A stretch of DNA of 64,000 bases, from assembly GCF_018918075.1 (NCBI RefSeq), contig NZ_JAHLPW010000017.1, positions 1-64,000 on the forward strand. The letters are read 5' to 3'. This document shows, in pieces, positions 37,801 to 46,030 of this stretch (its first letter is position 1; each line of letters begins with the position of its first letter). Below the pieces are notes generated by a model. It made no database searches. It worked only from the letters and a program-made list of their open reading frames with translations, and had not been told where the DNA came from. Origin of the DNA: Virgibacillus sp. MSJ-26 (GTDB taxonomy: Bacteria > Bacillota > Bacilli > Bacillales > Amphibacillaceae). A program made the position numbers and the translations under genes.

Positions 37801-38256
37801 CATGCCTTGCCATACATTAATCTCTTTCATTATTACTTCATAGGTGGAATTTCTAATCATGTTTTTTAACTTACTATGGAAAATAGGTAAAATACAAATG
37901 AGCCCCTCTGAAAAGTGGAGTAAGTCATCTTTTTCCATAGCTTCTTTTTCTTTTGTATTAAGCTCAGTACTTAAACGGATCAATTGTTGATAACCTGCTG
38001 TATTTTTAGCTAATAATATACATTGCTCAATCGTCTCATCTTGTTCTCTAACATTAACAGTCATGCCAATAATTGGTTTAATACCATGTTTCGAACAAGC
38101 CTTATAAAAGGGGATCGCTCCGTGAAGAACATGGTGGTCTGTCAAAGCTAGTGATTCAAATTGGAGTTCTTTTGCTCTCTCCACTAATTTTTCTATGGTG
38201 ATTGCGCTCTCCATTAAGCTGTAGCCGCTTTTAACTTGTAAATGTGTAAACGACAT
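34882..38256 (-). CDS. dnaE: DNA polymerase III subunit alpha (DnaE)
   Basis: Second replicative C-family polymerase of Firmicutes; extends RNA primers before handing over to PolC. The 1124 residues contain an N-terminal PHP domain (SLALTDHHVLHG), the polymerase core with the catalytic acids in MPDIDIDFSDIRRD and GPGRGSSAGS, a helix-hairpin-helix segment (LLSIKGIGHQVVNEIIK), and a C-terminal OB fold (MAFLTLSDETKEMEAVVFP). No proofreading domain, as expected of DnaE. Divergent from ytrH and upstream of the malic enzyme gene. Confidence 0.96.
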   Translation of the reverse strand: MSFTHLQVKSGYSLMESAITIEKLVERAKELQFESLALTDHHVLHGAIPFYKACSKHGIKPIIGMTVNVREQDETIEQCILLAKNTAGYQQLIRLSTELNTKEKEAMEKDDLLHFSEGLICILPIFHSKLKNMIRNSTYEVIMKEINVWQGMFNKENLYLGVQDHGLTEERNLQQPLKAFSDYYKLPVVAINNVYYLKEKDILAYDCLQAMKKGVKWNGKQSTSEINHHHLRSPFEMEQIFEAFWPNVLEETNRVAKRCQLTIDFNKRMLPSYPVPSKISPHNYLEEICFQNVKLKYEAITDEVIERLKYELEVIGSMDFSDYFLIVWDFITYAKSKDILVGPGRGSSAGSIVAFVLGITEVDPLKHDLLFERFLNPERITMPDIDIDFSDIRRDDVIDYVRQKYGDEHVAQIITFGTFGARSIMRELIKTMGIDQQDAYYILESIPIQSGKTLMEVINSSSELKQYIKQSNQMKLLFSVAIKLEGLPRHISTHAAGVVISEQPLVNHVPLISGTQDLHLTQFSMNDLEAVGLLKIDFLGLRNLTLIERIVKSIRYTENKQFDLTKIPENDPQTFRLLKDGKTNGVFQLESAGMKSVLKRLRPSEFEDIVAVNALYRPGPMDFIPIYIKRKHSEQDVLYPHPDLKHILEETYGVLIYQEQIMRIAHDIAGYSLGEADLLRRAVSKKQHKLMDEQKETFVNGCMMRGYTKEVSEELFAWIVKFSNYGFPKSHAVAYSKISYQLAFLKAHYPRNFHSELLSSIANQHEKIRLYINEMKELNIDIIPPSINKSYGKYTVEKQGVRMGLLSIKGIGHQVVNEIIKTRTDGPFKNLFDFCLRISSSVINRATLEQLILAGAFDELYDNRASLLASIDTAMEQGALFREFSDVPSLFEDKLELETAYVSIDDFSDMKKLADEKELVGVYLSNHPLAEHRKQLRANGYVSLNHAQKLVGRKNLKSAVIVQNIKTIRTKRGDPMAFLTLSDETKEMEAVVFPDLFRKINRLLQENEMVFITGTVELRNDQVQFIINLLETFNVKNLTSSSNQRMFIKVTEQKSFKAMEKIKETAKRFPGKTPVIVHDEKSNQTYKLSEKFHIQPGYDCLQTLNEYFGRQNIIVKDKTQKNVK

Positions 38257-38479
38257 GTAATCCCACCTTCTAGTGTCTACTATTTATTATAACGAATATA
38301 GAAACGTTCTGCATCCACACCATCTTTTCTATGTATATCTCGTCCAAATCGCTCATAGAATGTATGAGACTTGATTATCAAGGTGTTTGCATACTCTTCC
38401 ATGTAGGTTCCTAACACAATACGTCTGAACTGTTAATCATATGTGCGACTATAGCGTCAAGTTGAGGGTTGGTGATAGA

Positions 38480-38812
38480 GTGGAAGAAAGATTTTTTGCT
38501 TCTTTTATACATTGCTATTTTATAGCCTTTGGGGTTGTAATGGGCGGGACGATTATAGGGAGTATCGGCTCCTTTTTAACAGGAGATGCCCCTTTAACAG
38601 CGATGAATCGAATTGCTAAAAGTTTAAGAATTTGGGCAATTGTTGCAGCTATCGGAGGTACATTTGATGCGATAGCCAATTTTGAAAAAGGAGTTTTAGA
38701 CGGATCAACGATTGATCTTTTCAAGCAAGCAATGCTCATACTCTCAGCAATGGGGGGAGTCAAAACAGCTATTTTGTTGATCACTTGGATTGTTCAGGAG
38801 GAAGTCGGATAA
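38480..38812 (+). CDS. ytrH: Sporulation membrane protein YtrH
   Basis: Mother-cell sporulation protein, 110 residues and three hydrophobic segments (SFIHCYFIAFGVVMGGTIIG, LRIWAIVAAIGGTFDAI, MGGVKTAILLITWIV). In B. subtilis YtrH and YtrI are sigma-E products needed for efficient sporulation. The start is GTG 38480, matching the family N-terminus (MEERFFASF); the longer frame from 38441 is not conserved in my recollection. It overlaps ytrI by one base and is divergent from dnaE, as in B. subtilis. Confidence 0.85.
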   Translation: MEERFFASFIHCYFIAFGVVMGGTIIGSIGSFLTGDAPLTAMNRIAKSLRIWAIVAAIGGTFDAIANFEKGVLDGSTIDLFKQAMLILSAMGGVKTAILLITWIVQEEVG

Positions 38813-39312
38813 TGCATATCCCACCCTATCATAAAAAGATGAGTTGGCAGCGTTTTTTCATCGGTCTATTTTTTGGTGCACTTATTTCTTATGGAATTGT
38901 TATTTATATGTATGGTCAAATGTATGAGGACTTACTTGAAAAAAACTTAGCTTTACAGTCAGAATTAAGTGATGTTAAAAAACAAAATGAATCCTTATTA
39001 AAAACCAATGAGGATTTAGATGAACAATCTAAAAAACCGATTACTGTTGAGTCAATAGATATGGTTATTGAGAATAAAGAAGAACTTAAACTAGATACAT
39101 TTACCGTTCACAAGTTAGAAGACTTGATCAAACAAGAAATAGATCATCTCGTTGGCCAAGATGTATATATCGTTTCAGAGAGTGAGGAACTATTAATCGC
39201 GGCTATAGAAAATAATGTTTATGAAGCGGATGATTTTTCTTATGAATTTGAAATCTCCAAGCTAACTATCTCAAATCATATTAAAATAACAGTAGATGCA
39301 AAATTATCTTAA
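38812..39312 (+). CDS. ytrI: Sporulation membrane protein YtrI
   Basis: 166 residues with one N-terminal membrane segment (about 13-33, FFIGLFFGALISYGIVIYMY), a coiled-coil stretch (LLEKNLALQSELSDVKKQN) and a mixed alpha/beta C-terminal domain, matching the YtrI architecture and position. ATG 38812 overlaps the ytrH stop (TAATG), implying coupled translation; the upstream extension of the frame lies within ytrH and is not used. Confidence 0.83.
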   Translation: MHIPPYHKKMSWQRFFIGLFFGALISYGIVIYMYGQMYEDLLEKNLALQSELSDVKKQNESLLKTNEDLDEQSKKPITVESIDMVIENKEELKLDTFTVHKLEDLIKQEIDHLVGQDVYIVSESEELLIAAIENNVYEADDFSYEFEISKLTISNHIKITVDAKLS

Positions 39313-39377
39313 AAATCTATAGCACATTTTTTGTATGACAGCATATACTATCTTTATATTCAAAAGGGGGCTGCTAT

Positions 39378-39572
39378 ATGGAAAGAATTATGCGAGAACA
39401 AAAGGTCAACTTACTTAAGAATGGTTTTTCCGCATATGCTGAATCAGCTGAGTTAATCCGTTTAATTAAACGCGATATTTTTAATTATGCGCTAAATGTT
39501 TTTTATGACGAGACTTCGAGCGGTTGTTGGTTTATACCTCTCTCGTCAGAAGATACTTCTGAAAGTGTTTAA
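39378..39572 (+). CDS. Small protein of unknown function
   Basis: 64 residues, soluble, acidic at the end, behind an excellent ribosome site (AAAGGGGGC, 8 bases before ATG). It lies 65 bases after ytrI and before a terminator, so it probably belongs to the same sporulation unit. Its N-terminal half (VNLLKNGFSAYAESAELIRLIKRDIF) looks helical. I do not recognise a family; a YtzJ-like identity is possible from position only. Confidence 0.6.
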   Translation: MERIMREQKVNLLKNGFSAYAESAELIRLIKRDIFNYALNVFYDETSSGCWFIPLSSEDTSESV

Positions 39573-39608
39573 ACAAACCACATTCGTTCTAATGACAGAA
39601 GGACGTTA

Positions 39609-39673
39609 ACGCCCCCACGGTGGGGCGAATCAATTAGTAAGAGCTGATTCCCTTTTGGAGAATCAGCATATTT
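39609..39673. terminator. Two hairpins between ytrI unit and nrnA
   Basis: The first is CGCCCC/GGGGCG (39610-39627). The second is GCTGATTC/GAATCAGC (39644-39668) followed by ATATTTTT on the plus strand, and it can also serve nrnA from the other side. Confidence 0.7.
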
Positions 39674-39677
39674 TTAA

Positions 39678-40637
39678 TTAATGATTTTTATCAACCTGAT
39701 AGGATCGGCATGCTTTATCTAAGTCATTCATCACCTTATCATAATCTTCCCAATGATAGATCGTTGCGCCTGCCGCGAGTGGGTGTCCACCCCCATTATA
39801 TTTTTCCGCAATTTTATTAATGGCAGGTCCTTTTGATCTAATTCGTACCCTGATAGAATCTTCTTCATCGACAAAGATTGCCCAGGTACAGATTCCTTCA
39901 ATATCACCAAAGGTCCCAACAAGTTGACTTGTTTCTAGAGCGGTTACGCCATATTCTTTTAAAATGTCATGAGTTAACTTAATTGAACTTACCCCTGTAG
40001 GTGAAAGTTTAAAGTTTTGTAAAATATAGCCTCTTAGCTTTGCAATATTATTTTTTTCGCTATACATTTGTGTATATAAAGTTGGTCGGTCAAAATTATA
40101 TGTCACCAAATCTGCTGCGAATTGGAACGTTTTTTTCGATGTACTTGGGAATAAGAATCTTCCCGTATCACCGACGATTCCAGCATAAATTAGTCTTGCA
40201 GCCTCATCGGTTAAATGGAATCCCTGTGATTTAGCTTGAAGATAAAACTCATAAATCATTTCGCATGTAGAACTGGCTGAGGTGTTCACCCACTGAACAT
40301 CTCCATATTGATCAACTTCAGGATGATGATCGATTTTAATGAGCTTATCAGCCAAGGTATATCTCGAATCGTCAATTCTTCCCCTATTTGCGGTGTCACA
40401 AATAATCGCAAGAGCGCCTTTATAAGTTGCATCATCAATTACTTGCATACGTGTTAAATAGTTTAATGACTGATCCTCTTCACCTACAATATAAACACTT
40501 TTCTCAGGGAAAGTTTGCGTAATTATCTCCTTTAACCCAGCTTGAGAACCCAAAGCATCAGGATCCGGACGGACATGCCGATGAATAATAATAGTATCGT
40601 ACTCAATAATCGAATCGATAATCTTTTGTATACTCAT
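39678..40637 (-). CDS. nrnA: Bifunctional oligoribonuclease / PAP phosphatase NrnA (DHH family)
   Basis: Degrades 2-5 nt RNA fragments and dephosphorylates 3'-phosphoadenosine 5'-phosphate. The 319 residues include the DHH domain (IIHRHVRPDPDALGSQ, ICDTANRGRIDD, IDHHPEVDQYG) and the C-terminal DHHA1 domain (YNGGGHPLAAGATI). ATG follows AAGGAGT. It is flanked by ytrI and ytpI exactly as ytqI is in B. subtilis. Confidence 0.95.
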   Translation of the reverse strand: MSIQKIIDSIIEYDTIIIHRHVRPDPDALGSQAGLKEIITQTFPEKSVYIVGEEDQSLNYLTRMQVIDDATYKGALAIICDTANRGRIDDSRYTLADKLIKIDHHPEVDQYGDVQWVNTSASSTCEMIYEFYLQAKSQGFHLTDEAARLIYAGIVGDTGRFLFPSTSKKTFQFAADLVTYNFDRPTLYTQMYSEKNNIAKLRGYILQNFKLSPTGVSSIKLTHDILKEYGVTALETSQLVGTFGDIEGICTWAIFVDEEDSIRVRIRSKGPAINKIAEKYNGGGHPLAAGATIYHWEDYDKVMNDLDKACRSYQVDKNH

Positions 40638-40774
40638 ATGTACTTACTCCTTCTTAATTTACTATCCATATTTGTAAACATACTGTACTAAATAACAGCT
40701 TACTCTGGAAAACTTGTACAATTAAAGTTATAATAAATGAAGTAAGTCTTTAAATCAAATCAGGAGTCGATAAG

Positions 40775-41077
40775 ATGTCATTTACTATAATTTTCCCTAT
40801 AATTATTGTTCTATCAGTTGTTTTATATATCTATTATAAAGTAGCTATTTTAAAAACAAAAGATGACTTAAAAAAAGCTTACTTCAATGCGAAATCTCGA
40901 ATTTGTCTTGGAAGTTTAGTTTTCTTTTACGGCATTAACCAGTACATCTTTTATGAGACTAGACTTTCCCTTTTTATCGGTATAGTCTTTCTAATCTTAG
41001 GCGGTATGCAATTAAGATTCGGTTTAAAACTGACCAAGCATTACCGAAGTGAGTGGAGACGTCTTTACCCTCAATAA
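40775..41077 (+). CDS. ytpI: YtpI family membrane protein
   Basis: 100 residues with three hydrophobic segments (FTIIFPIIIVLSVVLYIYY, ICLGSLVFFYGINQYIF, LFIGIVFLILGGMQL). It matches YtpI in size, helix pattern and position between nrnA and ytoI. Function unknown. ATG follows AGGAGTCG. It converges on ytoI and shares a bidirectional terminator. Confidence 0.8.
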   Translation: MSFTIIFPIIIVLSVVLYIYYKVAILKTKDDLKKAYFNAKSRICLGSLVFFYGINQYIFYETRLSLFIGIVFLILGGMQLRFGLKLTKHYRSEWRRLYPQ

Positions 41078-41078
41078 A

Positions 41079-41118
41079 AAATAAGAGCTAACCAGCACTG
41101 GTTAGCTCTTATTTTTTA
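41079..41118. terminator. Bidirectional terminator between ytpI and ytoI
   Basis: AAAATAAGAGCTAACCAG / CTGGTTAGCTCTTATTTT, nearly perfect and symmetric, with T-runs on both strands. Confidence 0.92.
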
Positions 41119-41125
41119 TGCATAA

Positions 41126-42433
41126 TTATCGATCCATCAGTTGAGCCATGATCATCCCTTTACCAACAAGTTTTCGTCCATAGTGTACACTTACATCAAG
41201 TTTTGCATAGCTGCGACCTGCCTCAAGTAGAACTGGTTTAATAATCAGTTTGCTATCAATTGGAACCGGTTTAATAAAATATACAGTTAAATTCTCTACA
41301 ACTAAATCACCTTTATTATAAACCTTTAATAATCGACTGCTTGCCTCAGTAATTAAGGCTGTAAAAACACCATTAGATAGTGTTCCTAATTGATTTGTCA
41401 TTTGTGGTATAACTTTAACCTCAAATATTGTCTCATCGTCATCAGTCGCTTCTAGGTGACGCGTAACAATGTCTTGAAGTGTATCACCTACTTGAGGTTG
41501 TCTTTGGATCTGTTGTAGAGCTTTTAAAACATCCTGTCTAGAGATAACTCCTTCTAAGGTATGATCATCTGTTACAACAGGGATTATTTCAATCCCTTCC
41601 CACACCATCATATGTGCCACAGAAGCCAGTGAAGTTTTTTCTTGGACAACAAGAGGTTTCTTTGTCATTAACCTTCCTATACTTACATCTCCAGCTTCTC
41701 CCATGATATCTTTAGGAGTGATCATACCGACAACGCGTTGTTGATCATCTAACACGGGATATCTAGCATGTCGTGATTCTTCATTTAACTCATACCAGCG
41801 TTTCACTGGATCAGAAGCATAAACATAGAAGGTTTTATCAACAGGAGTATAGATATCTTCTACAAAAATAATTTCCTTTTTAATAAGTTGATCATAAATA
41901 GCACGATTAATCATCTCAGCAACAGTGTATGTATCATAGCTTGTGGAAATAATAGGTAACTTACGCTCGTCAGCCAGTTTTTTTATTGACTCATCAGTAT
42001 CAAACCCACCAGTAATCAAAACTGCAGCACCTTCATTTAAAGCCATTTCATGTGCTTTCACTCGGTTACCAACAATTAATAATGAATCTGGTTCTGTATA
42101 CTGTTCCATCGCTTCTAGTTGCATGGCACCAATGAGGAATTTGTTTAGAGTTTTATGGAGCCCCTCTCTCCCTCCTAAAACTTGTCCATCGACAATATTT
42201 ATAACCTCAGCATATGTGAGTTGTTCAAAGTTATCTTTTTTCTTACGTTCAATTCGTATTGTACCAACCCGTTCAATTGTACTGACTAAACCTTGATTTT
42301 CCGCTTCTTTAATCGCACGATACGCTGTACCCTCACTGACATTTAACGACTTTGCGATCTGCCTAACAGAAATTTTCTTCCCTACCTCTAGTCGTATAAT
42401 ATGCTGAATAATTTGTTCATGTTTTGTCGTCAT
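41126..42433 (-). CDS. ytoI: YtoI: HTH, DRTGG, tandem CBS and hotdog domain protein
   Basis: Predicted metabolite-responsive regulator or sensor, 435 residues. Order: N-terminal winged helix (KHEQIIQHIIRLEVG through VSEGTAYRAIKEAENQGLV, about 1-60), DRTGG domain (VLGGREGLHKTLNKF, GNRVKAHEMALNEGAAVLIT), two CBS repeats (about 190-310, MTPKDIMGE and ISRQDVLKALQ), and a thioesterase-like hotdog domain at the end. ATG 42433 matches the family start and lies behind GGTGA. CBS domains suggest adenine-nucleotide binding; the target genes are unknown. Confidence 0.9.
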   Translation of the reverse strand: MTTKHEQIIQHIIRLEVGKKISVRQIAKSLNVSEGTAYRAIKEAENQGLVSTIERVGTIRIERKKKDNFEQLTYAEVINIVDGQVLGGREGLHKTLNKFLIGAMQLEAMEQYTEPDSLLIVGNRVKAHEMALNEGAAVLITGGFDTDESIKKLADERKLPIISTSYDTYTVAEMINRAIYDQLIKKEIIFVEDIYTPVDKTFYVYASDPVKRWYELNEESRHARYPVLDDQQRVVGMITPKDIMGEAGDVSIGRLMTKKPLVVQEKTSLASVAHMMVWEGIEIIPVVTDDHTLEGVISRQDVLKALQQIQRQPQVGDTLQDIVTRHLEATDDDETIFEVKVIPQMTNQLGTLSNGVFTALITEASSRLLKVYNKGDLVVENLTVYFIKPVPIDSKLIIKPVLLEAGRSYAKLDVSVHYGRKLVGKGMIMAQLMDR

Positions 42434-42503
42434 TTTAGTCACCGGCTTTCAACTGTACTAATCCCATATCTGTTATTAATTATACAGTTGATTAGGCCTA
42501 AAC

Positions 42504-42731
42504 TCAAAGTCTATGCCGTTCTCGTTGTCTTGTCTCTTTCTGTTCTATTATTGGAGGTGCTACCATTTGTAAAAGTGTTGCAAGATTTGCTCCAACGACA
42601 AGAAGAAAAAAAACAAGCCATGCTCCCCAAAAAAGGAGTTCTAATTGAGTGACAGCTTCTGGTATAAATGGCCAAGCAAAGTATAATAAAAAAGCTGCGA
42701 ATAATAAACGTAAAATTGCGTAATGTTTCAT
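42504..42731 (-). CDS. Small membrane protein of unknown function
   Basis: 75 residues, two hydrophobic segments (about 5-22 and 33-58) and a charged C-terminus ending RQRERHRL. It has a near-ideal ribosome site (GGGAGGAG, 7 bases before the ATG), so I take it as real. It is about 70 bases upstream of ytoI on the same strand and may be co-transcribed. I do not recognise a family. Confidence 0.7.
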   Translation of the reverse strand: MKHYAILRLLFAAFLLYFAWPFIPEAVTQLELLFWGAWLVFFLLVVGANLATLLQMVAPPIIEQKETRQRERHRL

Positions 42732-42839
42732 TATATCTCCTCCCGTATCTTATTACTCATCTTATGTATGTCCAGCTCAGTTAAGAACTGAGAGACAGTA
42801 AGAGGAACAAAGAAAATGGGATAGTATATAGATAAAATC

Positions 42840-42888
42840 AAAAAACCGAACAATGAGTTTATATTAATTGTCATTGTTCGGTTAATTT
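42840..42888 (-). terminator. Hairpin terminator between ytkL and the small membrane protein
   Basis: Minus-strand AACCGAACAATGA, 14-base loop, TCATTGTTCGGTT, then TTTTTGATTTT. It lies past ytkL (with a repeat between) and isolates the downstream small gene. Confidence 0.8.
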
Positions 42889-42929
42889 ATGTTACCTTTT
42901 TACCAAAGCAAAGTAGAAAATGGATAATT

Positions 42930-43125
42930 CTTAAAAAAATCACGTTGTGTCGCTACCGTAGCATTCCTTGTTCAGCAGAGAAGTGCTTTCGGTGGGGCAA
43001 GCATTTAAGCGCAGCCCCATAAGCGGCCCCGTAGATCGTAAAGGTGAGGACCGACTAAAAAAGAAGAATGAACTCCAATTCTCTCCCCCTGCGGAAAGTG
43101 GAGTGTTTTACCCTAGCCATGGTGT
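42930..43125. repeat. Dispersed intergenic repeat, family B (inverted copy)
   Basis: Contains AAGAAGAATGAACT and CCCCCTGCGGAAAG, which recur inverted in the block at 61930-62010. The gap 42732-43171 holds only this and the hairpin before it. Open frame 42968-43177 is an artefact. Confidence 0.7.
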
Positions 43126-43171
43126 GGATATATATCGTTCATCTTTAATGTTTCACCTTATCTCCTCAAAT

Positions 43172-43852
43172 TTATAATTTAAGTACCTCGCCAACCTTCA
43201 TTGCTTTTCCTTCACCCGTTTTTACCTTTGCAGCAAAATCATCTGGATCTTGCTTAATGACTGGAAATGTATTGTAATGTACAGGAACAACAATTTTAGC
43301 ATTAATCCAATCTGCTGCAATGAGTGCATCTTCAGGTCCCATTGTGAAATTATCTCCAATCGGTACGAAAGCTAAGTCAATATTATTCATTTCGCCGATC
43401 ATTTTTAAATCAGAAAATAAAGAAGTGTCCCCTACGTGATAGATGGTTTTATCATCAATAGTTAATAAAATTCCACCGGGCATTCCGGTGTATACAAACG
43501 TACCATCCTCCTCTTCATATGACGAACCGTGGAATGCATGGGTGTACTTTACGCGACCAAAATCAAAATCATACTTCCCACCTATATTCATTGGATGAGT
43601 CTTCAATCCTTTTGAACCTAAGTACACTGCTAGCTCATTTAAAGCTACGACAAGCGCATCATTTCGTTTGGCGATTTCAACCGTATCTCCGACATGATCG
43701 TTATGTCCATGTGTCAAAAGAATGACGTCTGCTTCAACGGTGTCTGGATTTAAATCACACAACTCGTTTCCTGTTATAAACGGATCAATTAATATGGTGT
43801 GTGTGTCTGTTTTCATTTTCACTACTGAATGTCCATGATAAGAAATTTCCAC
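43172..43852 (-). CDS. ytkL: Metallo-beta-lactamase fold metal-dependent hydrolase, UPF0173 (YtkL)
   Basis: 226 residues of the UPF0173 group. Zinc motif [12 protein letters not shown] (HxHxDH), later His in YTHAFHGSS, Asp in [11 protein letters not shown] and His in VPVHYNTFP. Substrate unknown. The start is GTG 43852, behind AGGAGGAGAG. It stands alone between two repeat blocks. Confidence 0.9.
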   Translation of the reverse strand: MEISYHGHSVVKMKTDTHTILIDPFITGNELCDLNPDTVEADVILLTHGHNDHVGDTVEIAKRNDALVVALNELAVYLGSKGLKTHPMNIGGKYDFDFGRVKYTHAFHGSSYEEEDGTFVYTGMPGGILLTIDDKTIYHVGDTSLFSDLKMIGEMNNIDLAFVPIGDNFTMGPEDALIAADWINAKIVVPVHYNTFPVIKQDPDDFAAKVKTGEGKAMKVGEVLKL

Positions 43853-43975
43853 TCTTAATCTCTCCTCCTAATGTATCGGTTCTTATATATTTCTACAAAA
43901 GGTCGAAATACCTTTACATCAAAGTGTAGATGTTAGGTGGCAAAACGTCAAAGCATACAATTTAAATTTTGCGAT

Positions 43976-44335
43976 AAAGAACAAAAGCGCGGGGCGCCCG
44001 TCTAGCAACGTACGGACTGGACTGAGCCGTAGGAGATAAAGGAAACATGCCCCTGCAAAAGGGGTATGCCGACGTTAGCCGCAAAGGCTGAACTTAGTCG
44101 GCCTTCCTTAAGTGGAGCCGTTTGGGAGGTTCAGTTAAAACCGCGACGTCCTGGGGCTGCAGCAAGCTTCGCCCCATCGAAAGCCCTTTGTCGCAACACT
44201 GAACTACCCACCTCCTGTGGGTATTATCGTGTCATGAGGTGAAGAAAGTCTCGCTAGTTGCTGGGCGCCCCCAGCTGAACGTGGCCAATTTCAGTATAAA
44301 GTTATCCACAGAAGTTTTAATGTTATAGTACGCTA
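43976..44335. repeat. Dispersed intergenic repeat, family C (long copy)
   Basis: Edges match the block at 24545-24735 (AGAACAAAAGC and TTTTAATGTTATAG). Inside is the hairpin module GGGGTATGCCGACGTTAGCC ... TTAGTCGGCC (44061-44103), also found in family A at 21694-21736. Outer arms GCTGGGCGCCC / GGGGCGCCCG make the whole block a large inverted structure. Nothing else fills the 43853-44385 gap. Confidence 0.75.
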
Positions 44336-44385
44336 AACGATAAAAAATGGGAAGTGTTCCCCTTGAGGCCCCTTCTACCTGGATA

Positions 44386-45054
44386 TCAACTATTTTTTCC
44401 CATTGATTTCTTTAATTCAGCTAGTTCATCTTCTATATCATTATCCAATTTAGCAAATTCATCATCTAACGTATGACTTTCTCTAGACAGGTCTTCACTT
44501 GTTTCAGCTTCAGCTTCATATTGAATCACTCGTTCTTCCATTCTTTCAAAGCCCTGTTTTGAAGCGTCACTGCCAATTGCTGACATGGTATGATTAACTT
44601 TAGTTTTTGTTTTAGCTGATTCTGCTCTCGCTTTTAATGAATCTTTCTTTAATTTCATTTGATGATATTCGCTTTTCATCTCATCAAGTTTACTCTTAAG
44701 TTGTTCAGTATCTTGTAATGCATGTTCCCAAGAATCTTTTAAAACGTTTACTTGTTCTTCATATTCTTTTTTATTTTGAAGTGCACGACGTGCCAAATCT
44801 TCTTTGTCAGCTTCAAGGGCTTGCTCAGCCTGCTCCTGTCGCTTATTAATCATCGCTTTATTATCATCGAGCTTCCTCTTTAGTATTTTTTCATTTGCAA
44901 TTTGCTTAGCAACAGCTGCTTCAACATCCCGAATATCTTCCCCCATTTCTCTCATGAACTGATCAAGCATTTTCACCGGATCTTCTGCTTTATCTAACAT
45001 GGAATTCAATTCAGAACTTACTACGGTTTTCATTCTCTTAAATAATTTGAACAT
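44386..45054 (-). CDS. pspA: PspA/IM30 family envelope-stress protein
   Basis: 222-residue, almost entirely alpha-helical protein of the PspA/LiaH family, which assembles on stressed membranes. N-terminal amphipathic helix (MFKLFKRMKTVVSSELNSM), EDPVKMLDQFMREM and long coiled coil to about residue 200. Family length is 220-230. ATG follows AAAGGAGG. A sigma-W promoter with exact consensus lies 49-76 bases upstream, as for pspA in B. subtilis. Confidence 0.92.
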   Translation of the reverse strand: MFKLFKRMKTVVSSELNSMLDKAEDPVKMLDQFMREMGEDIRDVEAAVAKQIANEKILKRKLDDNKAMINKRQEQAEQALEADKEDLARRALQNKKEYEEQVNVLKDSWEHALQDTEQLKSKLDEMKSEYHQMKLKKDSLKARAESAKTKTKVNHTMSAIGSDASKQGFERMEERVIQYEAEAETSEDLSRESHTLDDEFAKLDNDIEDELAELKKSMGKNS

Positions 45055-45102
45055 AATTAATCCTCCTTTTAAAGAATATATAATTAAGTGTATTCCCTAT
45101 GT

Positions 45103-45130
45103 AATACGTGGTTATACCGAAAAAGTTTCA
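45103..45130 (-). promoter_or_regulatory. Sigma-W promoter of pspA
   Basis: Minus-strand TGAAAC (45125-45130), 16-base spacer, CGTATT (45103-45108): an exact match to the sigma-W consensus. Confidence 0.85.
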
Positions 45131-45202
45131 TACGAATGAGAAGATTTTACATTTTATTATATTTTATAATTTTATCTGTCTAATAAAGCATATATTATCC
45201 AA

Positions 45203-45243
45203 ATAAAGTTGTCCATCTTTTTCAAAAAGATGGACAACTTTAC
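45203..45243. terminator. Bidirectional hairpin between the small CDS and pspA
   Basis: AAAGTTGTCCATCTTTTT / AAAAAGATGGACAACTTT with a very short loop. It ends the small upstream gene and separates it from the pspA promoter. Confidence 0.85.
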
Positions 45244-45245
45244 TT

Positions 45246-45404
45246 TTATTTACTCTGATTGTTATACGTGTAAATGTTTTTATTATTCTCTAGGTGATCT
45301 TCTACCACACCATTTTGATAACTCTCTAATAGTTGATTTTGTACAGCTTGGACACCTTTTTTATCTTCAAATATCTTTTCTCGTTTGTTGTTTTTCTTGG
45401 ACAT
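45246..45404 (-). CDS. Small hydrophilic protein of unknown function (52 residues)
   Basis: Begins MSKKNNKREKIFEDKKGVQA and ends YTYNNQSK; charged, no membrane segment. I accept it because GGAGGTGA lies 5-6 bases before the ATG and a strong terminator follows the stop within a few bases. Divergent from the uspA-type gene. No family recognised. Confidence 0.7.
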   Translation of the reverse strand: MSKKNNKREKIFEDKKGVQAVQNQLLESYQNGVVEDHLENNKNIYTYNNQSK

Positions 45405-45540
45405 AAAATCACCTCCACTTATAGTTTGCTCTATTTTAGGAGTTAACTACCTGTTTTCTTTTTCCAAAACAAGCCCTTTATAGTGTATAATAGAAGTAGA
45501 GGTTAGATTTGAAATATTTTAATAAAGGGAGAGATGAGCC

Positions 45541-45978
45541 GTGGAAGCAGTTGAATACAATAATATTGTCGTTGCAGTTGATGGATCAGATGCATCAAAA
45601 AAAGCTTTTAAGAAATCACTGAACATTGCAAAACGTAATAATGCTCGTCTAATCATTACAAACGTCGTAGATTCTCGTACTTTCGCTACTGTTGAAGCTT
45701 ATGATCGAACATTAGCCAACCGAGCAGAAAACCATGCGAAAGAATTGATCGATGATTATGTAAATTTAGCTCATAATGAAGGTGTAACAAATCTTGTGCG
45801 TTGTATTGAGTATGGTTCACCTAAAGTGAAAATTTCTAAAGATATTGCTAAAACATTTGATGCCGATTTAATTATCTGTGGTGCTACAGGATTAAATGCG
45901 GTGGAGAGGTTTCTAATCGGAAGTGTTTCAGAAAGTATTGCACGTTATGCCACCTGTGATGTGCTTATTGTTCGCTAA
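45541..45978 (+). CDS. Universal stress protein (UspA family)
   Basis: 145 residues with the Usp fold. It starts NNIVVAVDGSDASKKAFKKS and has the ATP-binding signature ICGATGLNAVERFLIGSVSE near the C-terminus (G-x2-G-x9-G-S type), so it is the nucleotide-binding kind. The start is GTG 45541 behind AAAGGGAGAG. A TATAAT at 45486 marks a probable promoter. Monocistronic, convergent with moaB. Confidence 0.93.
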   Translation: MEAVEYNNIVVAVDGSDASKKAFKKSLNIAKRNNARLIITNVVDSRTFATVEAYDRTLANRAENHAKELIDDYVNLAHNEGVTNLVRCIEYGSPKVKISKDIAKTFDADLIICGATGLNAVERFLIGSVSESIARYATCDVLIVR

Positions 45979-46030
45979 TATGTTGGATTTGCTCCAATGG
46001 GGGGAGCTTCCCCCCTAAATTTAACTACTG

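Noticed and set aside
42968..43177. 69-codon open frame upstream of ytkL
   Set aside because: Sits in a family B repeat and lacks coding signals.
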